Positions 60,946 through 64,000 of a DNA stretch of 64,000 bases are shown piece by piece (position 1 is the first letter of the stretch; every line of letters starts with the position of its first letter). The DNA comes from Actinopolymorpha pittospori (GTDB taxonomy: Bacteria; Actinomycetota; Actinomycetes; Propionibacteriales; Actinopolymorphaceae): NCBI RefSeq assembly GCF_014873875.1, contig NZ_JADBEM010000001.1, forward strand, positions 5,828,001 to 5,892,000. Reading direction: 5' to 3'. The position numbers and the translations under genes were made by a program. The notes under the pieces are model-generated. The model searched no databases, was not told the origin of the DNA, and saw only the letters and a list, made by a program, of their open reading frames with translations.

Positions 60946-61840
60946 CGCCGTTTACCTCCGGCGCCGCGATTGCAGCACGCAATGCTTGGCGGCAGGCGCG
61001 GAGCGCGGGGGTGTTGACTGAGGTCTTGCGGGCCGTCGTGAACACGTGACGCAGAGGTCGCCCGGGAAGATCAATCAGTGTTAGGTCCGCGGGCCGACTC
61101 CCGAGGAACAGACTTGGGAGTATCCCGCAAGCGTTCCCGCTCTGGATCAGGAGCCGATGCGCGGTGAGATCATCAGTCTGGTAGCGGACGTCCGGTTCGA
61201 ATCCGGCCGCGCGACACTGCTGAACTGCCCATTCTCGGGCGGCCGTCCCCAACGGTTCCATCACCCAGACGGCGTTACGAAGATCAGCCAGGGATGCCGC
61301 CGAACAGTCGGGGGCGATCGCAATGCGCATAGCATCCTCGCACAAGGGCTCGTAGTCGAAGTCGGGCTGGAGATCGCGTGATGTGCCTGGATACTGCTCC
61401 GCGATCACAAGATCGAACCGCCGGCCAGCTAGCTCGAACAAGGCCTGTTCGGGAGGAAGCTGGAACATCTCGACGCGCAATCGCGGATGATCACGCTGAA
61501 GAGCCGTCAGAGTCCTCGGAAGGGCGGTCAGGGTCGTCGACTGAAGGGCCGACAGCCGGATTGTTCCGGTCACCTGGTCGGACCCGTTTCGCAGCTCATC
61601 CCGAATCTGGTCGTGAAGCGCAAGCAATTCGGCGGCTCGCTCTGCGAGCTGTTCTCCCGCTGGTGTGAGCTGCAGGCGGCGCCCAACGGGAATGAAAAGC
61701 CCGACACCGGCCTCTCGCTCAAGGATCGCCAGTTGTTGCGATACCGTAGACGGGCTATAGGAGAGCGCTGCAGCAACCGCCGCCACCGTTCCGCGCAAGC
61801 GAAACTCATGAAGTAGCCGTAGTCGATGCAGATTCAGCAA
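60881..61840 (-). CDS. LysR-family transcriptional regulator
   Basis: About 319 residues. HTH at the N-terminus, LNLHRLRLLHEFRLRGTVAA with LSYSPSTVSQQLAILEREAG, then a LysR ligand domain with GTIRLSALQSTTLTALPRTL and LVIAEQYPGTS. TTG 61840 is preferred because family members begin two or three residues before LHRLRLL and GGAG stands at good spacing; ATG 61915 would add 25 atypical residues. The last about 22 residues, after AAIAAPEVNG, are encoded by the transposon remnant, so the natural C-terminus was replaced by the insertion. It may regulate one of the flanking amidohydrolases; it reads away from the nearer one at 62.4 kb, which has the same orientation. Confidence 0.85.
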   Translation of the reverse strand: MLNLHRLRLLHEFRLRGTVAAVAAALSYSPSTVSQQLAILEREAGVGLFIPVGRRLQLTPAGEQLAERAAELLALHDQIRDELRNGSDQVTGTIRLSALQSTTLTALPRTLTALQRDHPRLRVEMFQLPPEQALFELAGRRFDLVIAEQYPGTSRDLQPDFDYEPLCEDAMRIAIAPDCSAASLADLRNAVWVMEPLGTAAREWAVQQCRAAGFEPDVRYQTDDLTAHRLLIQSGNACGILPSLFLGSRPADLTLIDLPGRPLRHVFTTARKTSVNTPALRACRQALRAAIAAPEVNGVAARSGLAVTGGRPPGEALSA

Positions 61841-62424
61841 TTGATCGCTCCACGAGCTCTCTTTCTCTGAGCGATTTGTCCTCGGGGTTAGTAGTGGCGA
61901 TTGTGTATTCACCATAACGCTGCCAAGTCCGGGCCGAGCACCGCTGCATCGATGCACAAAAAGGCAACCTCATGTCACTGCGATCGATCGGCTTGGAAGT
62001 CCTGCCTGCTCCATCGTCGGTGTTGTGATGAGATCGCATTTTCTTTGTTGTAAATTCGGAGCGACGATGTCGTCCTGTTTCGGGGACGCTGTAGGTGCGC
62101 CCGTCTGATGAACAGTAAACACTGCCGCGGATCTGGTCCGGCAGCAGGAAGGGCGGCTATCGCCCAGTTTGAGTGTCCGGCTGATGCCAACGACCACGGA
62201 GCGTCGTCGCGGTTGACACGTTGCCCGCAACGGCAGACACGTGTTCGGTACGGCCGTGGTCTGCTGGGCCAACGTTCACCGAAAGCAGCTCACCGGTTGA
62301 AGCGCGCCGGCATGATTTCCGCGCGGCGATGGCCTGCCCGCCTACTCACGTAGGCTGCGCGTCCCGGCCGGCGCTCATTGAGGAGTCGCCGGACCGGGAC
62401 GTGCGCTGGAGCCTTTGGCCGTCC
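61841..62424. other. Intergenic region
   Basis: About 580 bases between the start of the LysR gene and the stop of the second amidohydrolase, both on the minus strand. No gene recognised. It should hold the LysR promoter; AT-rich patches occur near 61860-61915 and 62025-62060. Confidence 0.5.
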
Positions 62425-63789
62425 TCAGGCAGGTACGTACTCGCCCGGGTCGTCCGCCAGGAGCCGGCTCGCCGCAAGAGAATCCCGGTCAACCGTGATT
62501 CCGTCCTTGATGACGTCGCGGATCTTGCCGTAGTTCTCGGGGGCCGCCAGGGGGTCGGCGTCGAGGACTACAAGATCGGCCACCTTGCCGGGAGTCACGG
62601 TGCCATAGAGATCGTCCTTGGCGTATGCCTGTGCGATGTAGGCGCTGGCGGAGCGCAGGATCTCCATTGGCGCCAAGCCGCGTTCCCATGCGGCCTGGAT
62701 CCATAGGAAGTGGCCGCGACCGATCTGGGTGGGCATGTCCGGGACGGTGTCCTCGAGAATGCCGGGCCGGAAGCCGGCGTGGTTCTTGACCCGCTGACCG
62801 TAAGCGAAGGCGTCGGTGGTCAACAGGACGCGAGCGCCCTCCTCGATGAACGTGCGGTTGTTCTGGTCGGCAACCGACCGCTTCGTAGCCATGGTGGGCT
62901 TCGCCTCGCCAAGCCAGGCGAGATAGCGCTCGGTGACCATCAGGGTCATGCACGGTAGCTCTTTCGTGACGATCTCCGCCATCAACTTCTCGGGGATCGG
63001 CGTCCCGCCGGTGACGTCGGGGTGCTGCAGCAGGTCGGCACCGGCCTCGACCTCCATCCGCAGCGACTCGACCGTGGTGGTGTGTGCCTGGACCAGCAGG
63101 CCCTTCTCGTGACAGACTTCCACGATCTTCTTCTGGGCCTGCTCGGAGAAGAGCAGGAAGCCTTCGGCTCGGTGGTCGGAGGCAGCGTACTTGATGAAGT
63201 CGACGCCGGTTCCGTCGATGTAGTTGGCGATCGCTTCGCCGATCTGGTCGATGGTCATCGAGATGAGTTTCGTGCCGCAGCCAACCTCCCAGATCTCGTT
63301 GATGCGGTCCAACGTCTCGGGCTCGAAGGTGAGGCCGGTCTTGAAGAAGTCCTGCGACATGGGGCCTTCGAGGCCGAGGATGTTGCCGGCACAGAAGAAC
63401 CGGGACCCCCTCCACTTACCGGCGTTGATCGCATCCCGTGCCGCTACCAGCGGCGCAGCCGGACCCCAGGTGTCGAAGACTGTCGTGAGTCCGTACTTGA
63501 GAGCGATCTCGGCTGCCTCGAAGGCCAACTCTTCGTAGCGGCCTTCGAACTCCAGAAGCGTGTCCGGCGTGCGAGCGGAGACCAGGTGAATATTTGCGTC
63601 CATGAGGCCGGGAATGACATAAGCGCCGGCGAGATCCCGAATCTCGGCGTCAGAGGGAATGTTCACAGAACCAACAGGGCCAGCGGCCTCGATCTTGCCG
63701 TCCACGATCAGGATCGTCGAATCCGGGGTCGGGTCGGTTCCTGTGCCATCAATAAGGGTGGCATGCTGCAGGGCTGTGTATTCCGGCAT
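62425..63789 (-). CDS. Amidohydrolase (imidazolonepropionase-like), altered metal motif
   Basis: 454-residue relative of the enzyme at 58.1 kb. The carboxylated-Lys candidate in DFIKYAASDH, His ligands in LLVQAHTTTVES and DLLQHPDVTGG and the catalytic Asp in RVLLTTDAFAYG are present. The first ligand pair, normally His-x-His, reads Asn-Ile-His in GLMDANIHLVS, so one of the two is lost; some related amidohydrolases share this N-x-H form. ATG 63789 has GGGAG upstream; the open frame before it is unlikely. The remaining 210 bases to the window end show no gene. Substrate unknown. Confidence 0.87.
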   Translation of the reverse strand: MPEYTALQHATLIDGTGTDPTPDSTILIVDGKIEAAGPVGSVNIPSDAEIRDLAGAYVIPGLMDANIHLVSARTPDTLLEFEGRYEELAFEAAEIALKYGLTTVFDTWGPAAPLVAARDAINAGKWRGSRFFCAGNILGLEGPMSQDFFKTGLTFEPETLDRINEIWEVGCGTKLISMTIDQIGEAIANYIDGTGVDFIKYAASDHRAEGFLLFSEQAQKKIVEVCHEKGLLVQAHTTTVESLRMEVEAGADLLQHPDVTGGTPIPEKLMAEIVTKELPCMTLMVTERYLAWLGEAKPTMATKRSVADQNNRTFIEEGARVLLTTDAFAYGQRVKNHAGFRPGILEDTVPDMPTQIGRGHFLWIQAAWERGLAPMEILRSASAYIAQAYAKDDLYGTVTPGKVADLVVLDADPLAAPENYGKIRDVIKDGITVDRDSLAASRLLADDPGEYVPA

Positions 63790-64000
63790 GAGACTCCCTT
63801 TTCTGAGGCTGATCATTTGAATCATTGAACAACGTTGGAACCTGTCGCAGGTTTCAGGCAGGTCACAAGTTCCATCGCCGCCAGGCATGGCGTTAGCAAT
63901 CCGGCTAGCCGTTGCCCCGCTGGTCGTCGTTAGCGGCCGCCACAACTCCTTCCTGGCGGGTGGGGCAGTGACCCATATGTGTCTGATGCTCGCATCCCGT

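Overview
The window is very GC-rich, with tightly packed genes, frequent GTG starts, ATGA/GTGA start-stop overlaps and GGAGG-type ribosome sites. Together with DUF5753-type regulators, ROK and LacI sugar regulators and oligopeptide ABC operons this points to an actinobacterium. A relative of Kribbella or Actinopolymorpha (Propionibacteriales) is a guess from gene content only.

Left part (1-33 kb) looks like ordinary chromosome. It holds the end of a ferredoxin-reductase-like flavoprotein, an ABC exporter, a LuxR-type two-component pair whose kinase carries an unusual C-terminal membrane tail, and a complete family-5 peptide/nickel ABC importer (binding protein, two permeases, two ATPases). 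Next come DNA primase, xylulokinase, a small HTH regulator, a lone ABC ATPase with a degenerate signature motif, and three [NiFe]-hydrogenase accessory-type genes with no hydrogenase in view. A ROK repressor-xylose isomerase-Gfo/Idh-sugar isomerase operon follows, with a candidate operator in front and a strong terminator behind. The stretch ends with a glucuronyl C5-epimerase-like lipoprotein, a sigma-70 family factor, an M1-peptidase-like lipoprotein, tRNA-Asn and a NYN-domain protein.

Middle part (33.2-44.4 kb) is an integrated genomic island in a tRNA with CAT anticodon. The 3' half of that tRNA plus flanking bases (57 bp, identical) is repeated at 44,392. The island has no recognisable integrase. 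It carries a DUF6879/Scr1-type regulator module, small unknown and membrane proteins, a Stf0-like sulfotransferase, and the most interesting locus of the window: a trypco2-like small protein followed by a 1142-residue trypsin-STAND NTPase-WD40 protein with nine nearly identical WD40 repeats. This is the architecture of a protease-effector immune/conflict system.

Right part (44.9-64 kb) is catabolic and scarred. A seven-gene operon (MaoC hydratase, LacI repressor, cytosolic binding-protein-like protein, acyl-CoA ligase, MFS transporter, class III CoA-transferase, enoyl-CoA hydratase) has an 18-bp LacI-type palindrome directly in front of its first gene; it probably imports, activates and degrades an unknown organic acid. 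Beyond it lie an N-terminally truncated thiolase, a phosphotransferase, a P5C dehydrogenase, two amidohydrolases and a LysR regulator. These are interrupted by an IS5-type transposase remnant fused to a decapitated polyamine-type ABC ATPase, and a second small copy of that ATPase fragment lies 4 kb away.
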